A DNA stretch of 64,000 nucleotides, from contig NC_135364.1 in the NCBI RefSeq assembly GCF_051622035.1, positions 1,879,001 to 1,943,000 on the forward strand. The letters are read 5' to 3'. Source of the stretch: Arctopsyche grandis (taxonomy: Eukaryota > Arthropoda > Insecta > Trichoptera > Hydropsychidae). Of this stretch, positions 1 through 9,800 are shown one piece after another; within the stretch, counting starts at the first letter, position 1; each line of letters opens with the position of its first letter. Under the pieces are notes generated by a model that was not told where the DNA came from, did not search any database, and saw nothing but the letters and a program-made list of their open reading frames with translations. Both the position numbers and the translations under genes were made by a program.

Positions 1-319
1 AAAAAATGGCCCCTAAATTTGCGCCCCCCTTATACACATTTATTATATACAGTACCGGTAATTGAAATCGAATCACCCCTATATATCTTGAATTGTCACA
101 ATTTCTTGCTAGAAGGTCTCCTTCTTTCTAAAATACTTATTTTTTTTTATCAATAGGGTAGTATTCGGAATATTTTGAGGTATACTATTAAGTTCTCGTG
201 CGGATTTTGAGTTCATGAACATGGCGAATTTTGCTTGGTGAAAAATTGACAAATACATAATTTCGCTGTCTTCAATGGGATTGTCCACACGAAAAATTAC
301 GTTGCAGTTGACATGTCAA

Positions 320-564
320 CAGACAAGTTTAGCACATTTCCTCAAAAATAATCGAGAAACGGAATCCGTAAATCGCAAGCCAGGTAGTCGTAGCGTAAAA
401 AAAACAGACCCCCAAGAAAATCGGATGATAAAACGTTCGTATTAAAGGGATCGCTTGAAAACTGCCCAGGATATTAGAGAAGAATTCATACAAACGACTG
501 GAAAGACATCATCGTCGAAACTATACGAAGACGACTTCGACAAACAGAACTTGTATTTATGTAT
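320..564 (+). pseudogene. Tc1/mariner-like transposase relic, N-terminal part
   Basis: One frame reads through a Tc1-type DNA-binding N-terminus with pieces such as ETESVNRKPGSRSVKKTDP, then ENRMIKRS, a stop codon, and KTAQDIREEF. This matches the usual Tc1 layout (ETGSV, GRPRK-like linker, DRxI, TAxxI helix). It is broken by the stop near 446 and ends where the hAT element at 573 begins, so the hAT transposon appears to have landed in or beside a dead Tc1 copy. No catalytic DDE part is present. Assignment is by motif order only. Confidence 0.55.
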
Positions 565-572
565 GTGTATAT

Positions 573-3286
573 CAGTGGCGTATATTGGGTGTGTGCTAGG
601 TGTGCGGCGCACACCCGTGAAAACCAAAGACCACATAAAGTAGTATTTTAATACAAAATAATGTGTTGTTGTATAAACAGGCATTGATGTGTATGGTGTA
701 TTTACCGCGTGCGCTTGGTCGTGTATGGTGTGGTGTGCAGTCTGCAGCGTGTTGTGTGTATGTAGTTTGTGCGCCGCGACGAGAGAATACCTATGCCGTG
801 CAGCAAATTGGTGGGTTTGGTTGGAGTGTGCAGGCGGATATTCGCTTGTATAGGTTTGTTCGCGATATTAAGACGCACGGTGTGCTACGACTTCAGAGCA
901 CCGCGCACCGCACCGCACCACTCGGCAATTGACCGAATGCGATGCGACACGTGGTCTCGTACTTTTTCGCACATTCGTATTTTTATGGTCATATTATTAC
1001 CTCTAATAACTAATAATGGCTAACAGTGTTCAAGACATTTTAACTATTCCGTTTTCAAATAGAAGTTTTGAGATAAAATTAAAAATAATTAAATATGGGA
1101 AACCGTGTCCGTCTCTTCCAAATTTATCCAGTTTGCATAAAGAAAAAACAAAAGTTTACACTAGACATTTTTGCGTTTCAAATTATAAAAAATTCGAATG
1201 GATTACAGGCTGTGAAATTCGATCCAAACTTTTCTGCTGGCCATGTTTATTGTTCTCCAAAGATATTAATGTGTGGAACAAAGAAGGATTTGCTGATCTC
1301 AACCATTTGACAGCAGCACTGAAGAAACACGAAGGATCGCAGGCACACGTTCAATCATTTCTTTCCATACAAATGTTTGGCAAACAACGAATCGACGTAT
1401 TAATTGACAGTCAACGTAAAGCCGAAATAAGTCGACATAATGAACAAGTAAATAAAAATAGAGATGTTTTAAAACGAATTATTAACGCAATAATCTATCT
1501 AGGAAAACAAGAACTGTCCCTGCGAGGTCACGACGAGTCATGTAATTCCGTAAACAAAGGCAATTACATTGAATATCTAAATGCTCTTCGAGAATATGAT
1601 TCTGTTTTAGATACTCATTTAAATACTGCTACTACCTTTCGTGGTACTTCTCCAAGTATACAAAATGACATAATCGAAGCAATCGCTCATGTTATTAAAG
1701 TTCATATAAAAAATGAAGTAGAGTCAGCAAGTTTTGTTGCTATTATTCTCGATGAAACTTCAGATATAATGACAAAATCACAGCTCTCAACAGTTTTACG
1801 TTTTGTATGTAAAGGCAATGTACATGAACGGTTTATTAGTTTTACAGACGTTAGTGCTGATAAAACATCTAATGGTCTATTCCGTCACGTGGTGAACATA
1901 GTTGAAGAATTTAAAATTCAAGACAAATTGGTTGGACAGACTTATGATGGAGCAAGTGTAATGAGTGGACACGTAAATGGTTTGCAATCCAAAGTCCTCA
2001 ATGCTTATCCTTTTGCTCTTTTTACACACTGTTATGCTCATGTATTGAATTTAGTATTGCAGCAAGGTCTTTCTGATATTAAAGAAAGTAAATCATTTTT
2101 TCAAACTTTAAATGGATTGTCTACATACTTTTCAAAATCTTCCAAAAGAGTATTCGCTTTACAGGAATTTGTGACAAAAAGACTTCCCTCTGTAGCACCC
2201 ACAAGGTGGAATTTTACATCTCGTTTAAGTAGCACAGTACAACAATACAGAAGTCAATTTACAGATTTTTTTCGACATGTTATAGAAAATTGTGAATTAT
2301 GGGACACAGATACTGTTATAAAAGCACGAGGGTTTTTAGGCTTTTTAGAGGATTTTCAAACAATTAAACTTCTTCAAATTTTTTCAAAACTGTTTGGAAT
2401 AACTGATGTTTTGTATAACATTCTTCAATCTAAATCTTCGGACGTTTTATATTGTTGTAAAAAAATTAATGATGTTTTGCAGCAACTGAAATACGAAAGG
2501 GATAATAATTTTGAAATGTTATGGAATAATTATTTAAATGAAAAAAATGATGATCATGATCGTAGGCCACAAAGATTAAAAAATTATTCAGAAGTAGAAG
2601 ATAAAACTTCATTTCGTCAATTATATTTCAAAATAGTTGATAGCATAATCGCACAAGTCGAATGTAGATATTCTTCACTTTCCAAATTAGAATATTTCCA
2701 CCTTCTTTGTAATGATAAATATGACGAATATAAAGAAAATTTTCCAAATGTTTTAATTAATAAATTAAAAGATTTTTATGGATCACTGTTTGATTATATT
2801 CGATTGAAAAACGAACTCATTGTGCTATATTCCAGCTCTGAATTTTCAGAGAAACCTGTTCATGAATTAATACAATTCATGACAAAAAATAACCTCAAAT
2901 CTGGTTTTAAAGAGGTGTTTAAGCTGGGAGAATTAATATTAACGATACCAAGCAGTACAGCTTCAGCAGAACGTTCTTTTTCGGCGCTGAAAAGAATAAA
3001 AACTTGCTATAGAGGTACGCAAGGTCAAGATAGATTATGTGGCCTTAGCTTAATTTCAATAGAAAAAAAGTTATTGGTGGAATTAAAACAGAAAGACACA
3101 TTCTATGCAGACGTGATTGAAAAGTTTATGTCTCAGAAACGTCGCATTGAACTTATGTATAAATAACTAATAAATTAAACATTTTTGTAATGCAAAACGA
3201 GTATTTTTTTTTAATTGCTAATTTTATACCCTATGCCCTACGGCATACACAGCACACCCGGTATTAACACCCACCGTCCGCCACTG
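573..3286 (+). mobile_element. Complete hAT transposon with TIRs, 8-bp TSD and intact transposase
   Basis: The left end begins CAGTGGCGTATATTGGGTGT and the right end reads ACACCCACCGTCCGCCACTG, giving imperfect terminal inverted repeats that start CAGTGGCG. The element is flanked by an 8-bp direct repeat GTGTATAT at 565-572 and 3287-3294, the target-site size of hAT elements. The 2714-bp element holds one uninterrupted transposase gene, so it could be autonomous. The right-hand duplication runs straight into a TA microsatellite. Confidence 0.9.
1016..3166 (+). CDS. hAT family transposase (ZMYM1-like, TTF-type zinc finger)
   Basis: A 716-aa protein in a single exon. Residues about 45-115 form a TTF-type zinc finger region (YTRHFC, then CWPCLLFS, then H and H in ALKKHEGSQAH). 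A central DUF4371/RNase-H-like region contains the acidic residues expected of hAT enzymes: IILDETSD near 247 and QTYDGASVMSG near 310. THCYAHVLNL and APTRWN are typical of this family. The C-terminal hAT dimerisation segment has TIPSSTASAERSFSALKRIK, including the catalytic Glu. It would cut and paste its own element in the nucleus. The ATG at 1016 gives the full-length zinc finger. The frame is intact with no stops, and the gene lies inside matching TIRs. Close relatives are usually annotated as zinc finger MYM-type protein 1-like. Confidence 0.9.
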   Translation: MANSVQDILTIPFSNRSFEIKLKIIKYGKPCPSLPNLSSLHKEKTKVYTRHFCVSNYKKFEWITGCEIRSKLFCWPCLLFSKDINVWNKEGFADLNHLTAALKKHEGSQAHVQSFLSIQMFGKQRIDVLIDSQRKAEISRHNEQVNKNRDVLKRIINAIIYLGKQELSLRGHDESCNSVNKGNYIEYLNALREYDSVLDTHLNTATTFRGTSPSIQNDIIEAIAHVIKVHIKNEVESASFVAIILDETSDIMTKSQLSTVLRFVCKGNVHERFISFTDVSADKTSNGLFRHVVNIVEEFKIQDKLVGQTYDGASVMSGHVNGLQSKVLNAYPFALFTHCYAHVLNLVLQQGLSDIKESKSFFQTLNGLSTYFSKSSKRVFALQEFVTKRLPSVAPTRWNFTSRLSSTVQQYRSQFTDFFRHVIENCELWDTDTVIKARGFLGFLEDFQTIKLLQIFSKLFGITDVLYNILQSKSSDVLYCCKKINDVLQQLKYERDNNFEMLWNNYLNEKNDDHDRRPQRLKNYSEVEDKTSFRQLYFKIVDSIIAQVECRYSSLSKLEYFHLLCNDKYDEYKENFPNVLINKLKDFYGSLFDYIRLKNELIVLYSSSEFSEKPVHELIQFMTKNNLKSGFKEVFKLGELILTIPSSTASAERSFSALKRIKTCYRGTQGQDRLCGLSLISIEKKLLVELKQKDTFYADVIEKFMSQKRRIELMYK

Positions 3287-3289
<3 letters not shown>

Positions 3290-3348
<59 letters not shown>
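3290..3348. repeat. (TA)n microsatellite
   Basis: Uninterrupted TA dinucleotides of about 58 bp directly next to the right target-site duplication of the hAT transposon. Confidence 0.95.
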
Positions 3349-3354
<6 letters not shown>

Positions 3355-3361
3355 CAATATA

Positions 3362-3660
3362 CAGTGGCAGACTGGCCATACAAGCGAACATGCCCGATGG
3401 CATGTGGGCCCCACTATCTGTTAGAAAATATGGGCCCTCAGTAAAATTAAATAACTTTTTAACTATTTCACGTGTGTAAAAATTTATAGGATATTGCACT
3501 TTGGGATCTAAAGTTTGGGTATTTCAACAAATCGAATTTCTTACGATATACAAAAACAACTAATACCTGCTTTAACAGCCCAAGGGTCGATTAACTTTTT
3601 TATTAGGCTCGAAATGTAAGTTTCAATATTTGCGTGGGCCCTTTTGCCGGGCCCATTTCC
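3362..3660 (+). mobile_element. Probable hAT terminal fragment
   Basis: The segment opens CAGTGGCAGACTGGCC, a hAT-type 5' end, and contains GTGGGCCCC and GCCGGGCCC motifs. No matching right TIR or 8-bp duplication is visible, so it is treated as a truncated copy. The following stretch to 3896 shows nothing recognisable. Confidence 0.35.
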
Positions 3661-3893
3661 AACGTCAATATTATGTAACAACTACCTACTGAAATAAAAA
3701 TGGTAATAAACAAATTTCCGTGAATAATATAAACTGAATTGCTTAAAACAATTTTGTTAGGACGATTCATCATCAACCAGCGAGTTAAATTTACTTCATA
3801 CTTTCAAAATAACATTTTATTATACTTCGACGATATAGTAAGATTTAAATACACAATTTTAAACAGTTTCCGAATATAAAATCTATTCCTAAT

Positions 3894-3896
<3 letters not shown>

Positions 3897-3976
<80 letters not shown>
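3897..3976. repeat. (TA)n microsatellite
   Basis: About 80 bp of pure TA, interrupted at 3977 by a solo LTR and resumed after it. Confidence 0.95.
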
Positions 3977-4525
<549 letters not shown>

Positions 4526-4529
4526 ATAT

Positions 4530-4618
<89 letters not shown>
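4526..4618. repeat. (TA)n microsatellite
   Basis: About 90 bp of TA with one phase break near 4541. The unique sequence that follows, 4619-5172, is AT-rich and shows no gene or repeat that I recognise. Confidence 0.9.
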
Positions 4619-4620
<2 letters not shown>

Positions 4621-5172
4621 TGGGGGCGGCAAGGCGTGCGCTTGCATGAAAGCAGTCACGGTCACCCTACATCGTTTACATGCTCGACGAACAGGATATC
4701 ATGGAGGACTGTACCACTATCAAAAAAACCCTCAAAAGAACCATTACCTAACATAAGTACATCTTCGACTTCCCTGTATAAGTATAAGGTACTAGATCTG
4801 TTACGGTAAACGGACTACTAGTCATATGTGAACCGATAACAGGATAATCAGTCACACGTCGATTTATTGATATTAAGCTTAATTAATATATTATAAGCAA
4901 ATGTGAAACTGGTTTTTTTTTTACGTATTTCTGAACGTTTAAAATGAATTATTTTTTACGAAACGTAATAATATAAAAATCTATGTATTTTTCTTTATTA
5001 TTTCGTATCAAATTTGTTTTATTATCTGAGTATTTCTTGTAAAAAATATTAACTTAATAAAATAAAATACTTTTTTATATTGAGGGTTTCTAGTACGTCT
5101 TTTTTTAAGAGAACGTGTCCTCTTTTTGTTATGTTATCTTTTCTTAATTAACCATTAAAATTTGTAATGGTT

Positions 5173-5330
5173 TGTGGCGCCTCTTCGGCATGGTCGGGTT
5201 TCGGTCACCTTCCTGCGAGTTGGGACCAACTCGACCGCGCTCAAAAGTTGCTACAGCACTTCTTCCTCGGCTGCCACAATAAACACTCGTGCATCAACAA
5301 GCTAGTCGTCTCATTTGCCCTACCCCCATA
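5173..5330 (+). mobile_element. Short LTR-like repeat, second copy
   Basis: Begins TGTGGCGCCTC and ends CTACCCCCATA, with GGTT on both flanks (5169-5172 and 5331-5334). It contains CCACAATAAACACTCG, where AATAAA could be the LTR polyadenylation signal. It is the inverted relative of 4364-4525. Confidence 0.5.
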
Positions 5331-5577
5331 GGTTGAATAAGTATTTACCAAAAATTAAAATCTGATCTAACAAATATTTCTTCTTATTGATTACTATTGT
5401 TGTCCCCGTTGATTTCAACGGGTAGTTTTGTAAAGGAATTGAAACACGAATAAAAATAAAGTCATATATAAGTATAATGTAAGGTAATTTATAGGCGCAC
5501 GCGCAGGTAATATTAATCTTAATAAAAAGTGGCACATTATGCACTTAGCGATCCAACCCGTTCGAAATGATGAATTA

Positions 5578-5578
<1 letters not shown>

Positions 5579-5629
<51 letters not shown>
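5579..5629. repeat. (TG)n microsatellite
   Basis: About 50 bp of TG. Just upstream, 5388-5450 contains CCCCGTTGATTTCAACGGG, a hairpin shared with 13550-13589 and 50951-51000 (Helitron-like 3' end, decayed here). Confidence 0.9.
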
Positions 5630-5632
<3 letters not shown>

Positions 5633-5681
5633 CCTCTAGAATCCAGAATCGAAATCGAAACGGCTGGTTTCGAAAAGATAT

Positions 5682-6135
5682 TGTAACGTAGAGATTAGGT
5701 GGGTGACGCTCGTGGACCGATGGCTTACGAGCGCTAATCACCTGATCTCTCGTTCGTCCCAAAATGTCCTCGCCGAATGAATAAGCCGTATGTAACGGCC
5801 AATGGGATCGCCCCACTCATCGACCAATAGTTTACATGTGTATGTATGTATGTGTGTTGTGCCCAACGGGTATAAATATGGGGCGATCTCGGTCTGGAAA
5901 CCAGCGAGCAGCCGCCAGCGCGCACCACAACATCACCGCGAATCGGATCCCAGATAATTCGCAAGATCGATAGGCATGGAGTAAACTCCATGGAACTATC
6001 TCTAAAATATTACCCACTACTACTCTGGAAACCATTCCGACTTGGAGCGCCAACGAGAACACACGAATAAACACCATCTACAACGTCCTGCGTCTATCTC
6101 TCCGATTCTGGAAACCCCCTCTTCACGTCTACGCA
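5682..6135 (+). mobile_element. Probable solo LTR with TATA box
   Basis: Starts TGTAACGTAGAGATTAGG and ends near CACGTCTACGCA. It holds GGGTATAAATATGGGGCG at about 5868, a strong TATA box. It is homologous to 14046-14353 in the opposite orientation (shared GATCACCTGATCTC-like and CCAATGGGATCG blocks). The target duplication is not clean here. The stretch 6136-6375 shows nothing that I recognise. Confidence 0.55.
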
Positions 6136-6374
6136 AAAATATTAATGCACGTATTAGAAATTACGAATTAAGAATTGATACGTTTTGTGCAAAACCGACG
6201 CCCTGGGAGCTTCGCCCCCAGCGCCTTACATTTTTTCTGTTTTTATATATATTATTTTTAATTTATGAGTTGTATGAATGCACCAGCAAATATGAGATTT
6301 TAAGAATTTGCAAAATAAAATTGTCTGCGGCGCGGTGCAAATCTGGTATTATTTTCTCACTTATTAAATTTGAG

Positions 6375-6842
6375 GTTGCACTTTTCGGTTCGGTTCCGGT
6401 TTGGGTCCCTTATTTATATATCTATTCATTCCTCTAAAAAAAATGTGTTCACTTGGCCGTTGCACGTTGAAAGATAAGCTGCGCATTTCAACATTTTTAC
6501 TTCATTTCGACACGTTGCATAAAAAGATCACTTCAAAATACGTACACATATGGCTTTTTCATATTTGCGTAATACTTTAATAATGATCATCAATTTTAGA
6601 GGAGGATTTCAAGTCTTTCGGCTCAGTATGTAATACTATGAAGATCGATTCGTCAACAAAGTTTGTCGATCAATGATGCTCGAAGCAGTGCAGTGCGGAA
6701 ACTTTTAGCTAACAACCTGTTGACAGTTGGCTTCGAGTTCTCGACTTTTCAATTGCACGTGCTCTTGTTATTAATATAGCTGGTCGTTTCGGTGCTCAAA
6801 TTCAAATAAGAATATATATTTCATACATCATTCTAAACAAAA
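6375..6842 (+). promoter_or_regulatory. Conserved upstream block of kelch copy 1 (promoter/5' UTR)
   Basis: This block is nearly identical to 15238-15777 before copy 2 and is recognisable before copies 3, 4 and 5. The best conserved core is GAAGCAGTGCAGTGCGGAAA near 6683, followed by GTTGGCTTCGAGTTCTCGAC and GGTCGTTTCGGTGCTC. Conservation in non-coding sequence next to five start codons suggests promoter and 5' UTR. The transcription start is not determined. The start context AACAAAAATGTC is shared. Confidence 0.6.
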
Positions 6843-9800
6843 ATGTCGAAATTCAACGGAGAAGTTCCCGAACAACGTGCTAAACTAATTTTAGGCCGAA
6901 TGTTTGACATTTACGAACAAAGTTTGCTGTGTAATATCGATTTGGTAGTCGGCAATAACAGGTTGGTGCATTTCTTGTGTATGATAATACCATTTGCCTA
7001 TAAAGTTGCACTTATTTATATCAAACGAATTGCATTTTTCCAGATTTCAAGTACACAAGTTGATCCTTGTTACGAATAGCGATTTCTTCTTAAGTAGAAT
7101 AAACGATACAACCAGTGAAATAATTTTAGAAGACAGTGACGAGATACTTGCGGAGTCTGTCAAGAAGACGATTAAGTTCTTGTATGTCGGTGAAATTGGT
7201 AAGAATATATGTAGGTGAATAGAAACCATGTGTTTTGAAAACATATATAAACATATCTAAGGTCAAAATTTAATTTCAGACTTGCAACTACATCTAGCTG
7301 TGAACATAATCAAATTCTCCAAAATGATTCAGGTGTGTGAACTCGAAGAGTACTGTTTGGCGTACCTTGAAAAAATAAGAGACAATAAAAATTATATTTT
7401 TATTGAAGATTTTGCCAAACGACATGGATATTTGCAATTACTTGAGCGATCAAAAGTTTATATTGCGAAGAATTATTTAGAGGTACGTCTTAAGTACGCC
7501 TTTATGTTATTGATTTATATGATGTTGTATTTGGTATCATGGATTTTAATATAAACACAAACTTAGCTATAAGATGACCCAAACCAGTCCTAATTTTGTC
7601 CATTTTATAATTTTAATGCGTTTTTTCCCCTCTTGTCAGGCACCTATTAATGTACACATCGCAACTGCGCATTTTACATACATATTTCTACCCTTTTGAA
7701 ACAATTCAATTTCGATCACAAAAAATACTGTAATTTGATATTTGTCAAGTGCTTTTTTTTTTCAAAACAACTACATAGAGCTTAAAAGATTTATATAATG
7801 ATACCACATAAAAACTGGGAAATAACTGTGTTTATCATAATATTATCTAAAAATCTGATTGGTATTGCAGATAATCCAAGAAGATGAATACCTCGATATG
7901 AGTTGTGAACGACTGGGGGAACTTTTACATTCGGATGATTTAAAAATAGCAAGAGAAGAGCAAGCATTTCAAGGATTGAAGATTTGGGTGCAGAAGAATT
8001 ATGAGTCTCGGAAAAAGCATTTGGACACCCTGTTGAAATATATCAGATTACCTTTGTTACCCGTCCAGGTATTTCCTGCTTCATGACAAATTTCATAGAT
8101 AATTCAAATTCGTCTATATTTGTTTATAATTTTCCAATGTGGATTTCTAAATTTTCAGTTTATATTAAATGAAGTGAAACCCCTCTGTTACGATTCATTA
8201 AGTTGTTGTCAAATGCTGTTGGATACATTTGAATACCATCATAATCCTGAAAGAAGACTTCAATTTCTTTTGTTAAATTCGAAACCTCGAAAGTCCTACC
8301 AACAAACTGTGTTAATTGTAGGAGGACAAAATGATAGTGTATTTATCATATTTATTTTCATTTCTTAAAATTACAAGTTTAAGTTTCATTAATAACGTCC
8401 ATTTTGAATTTAAGACTTCAGGTAAAATTGAAATATTCGATGCTAACGATGACAAATGGTCTACATATCATGATCTGGACAGTAAAACTACTAAATTTGG
8501 GGCTGTCGTGTTGAATAACAAACTAATTACTATGGGTGGTGAATTTGGCGGTAAAACCACGAACAAGGTACTATTCGTTCCATTAATAGTTTTTATTTTT
8601 ATTTTAAGATCTAAATCGTATGATTGTACGTATTTAACGCGATCTATCATGCAGATTCCACACATTTGTATTTTGAACAAATAAATAGAGATTTGTCTTT
8701 TCTGACAAGTGTATGTGTATGTTAATGAACATTGACTCGTTATTGTACATGTTACAGTTGAAGTGTACTTTCAGATGTAATATATTCCAACTGGGGTTTT
8801 AGATCATTCATATTCTAATACAATTCAGGTAGTAAATTATATCTCTACAAGCGCAAATACACTTTCAGCAATGTACGCCAGTTGTAATACAACATGCTTT
8901 TACGAATACTTTATAATACAAATATGGTCTCGAATACCGTATTGCGATAGCTCTAAGAATGTGTTCAAAACAAAAATGTGACTTTCCAACTCAATTTACT
9001 AGTCGAGTGACGTTTTCACAAAAACCTAACCTGATACCAACTCATGGTTGAACTGTATTTTCAGTTGTAATATATTTTGACAGTTGGAATGTAATTCGCC
9101 ACATGAATCAACTTGCGTGATTTACAGGGAATATCTTCCAACTAGTCAAAATATAAGTGTAAAACATTAGAAAATATAACAATGTTAGATAAAATGGAGG
9201 TTGCCTTTATCAGAGAGTGGTTACTAATTTTAACTGACAATTGAGGATTCAAACGTCGATTGCCCCGATCAAAAAAAAAAAATATTTTTACGTTTTGCTA
9301 AATTTCACAGGTGTCTTGTTTTGATATCGTCAGAAAGGAAACAACAGAATTGAAAGCGATGCAACAAGAAAGGCGATATTTCGCAGCCACCGTCATCGAT
9401 AACCAAGTTTTCGTCATCGGAGGATTTAATAATAAAGTGATGAATTCCGTGGAAAGGTTATTTTCTTGAGTCAAACTTTAATTTTTCTTACCTTCGATAT
9501 TTAACGCGATTGTCTATTATTTATTTCATTTTTTTTAACCTGGTTGATTTTCTAACGGAAAATTTATATTAATAATTAATAAAAAAATTAAATTTAGCTT
9601 TTTTTTATTAAACTTTATTTAATTTATTAACGTGATTTTCGTGATCTAATTTTTCGTGACCTCATCTTATCTTACAACCCATTGCGATATCCTGCATTTT
9701 GGATACTATCGTACCCTCCCAAGTAAGATTTAACTAGGATTTATTTTAAAGTAGACAATTTATTTTAAATTCAACACTTCATCTTTAAAATCACCGTAAA

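Noticed and set aside
455-643. Separate small gene before the hAT transposon
   Set aside because: It combines a Tc1 transposase relic with the left end of the hAT element.
3215-3499. Long Ile-Tyr repeat frames on both strands
   Set aside because: They come only from the (TA)n microsatellite; the same happens at 4363-4756, 50442-50784 and 52395-52631.
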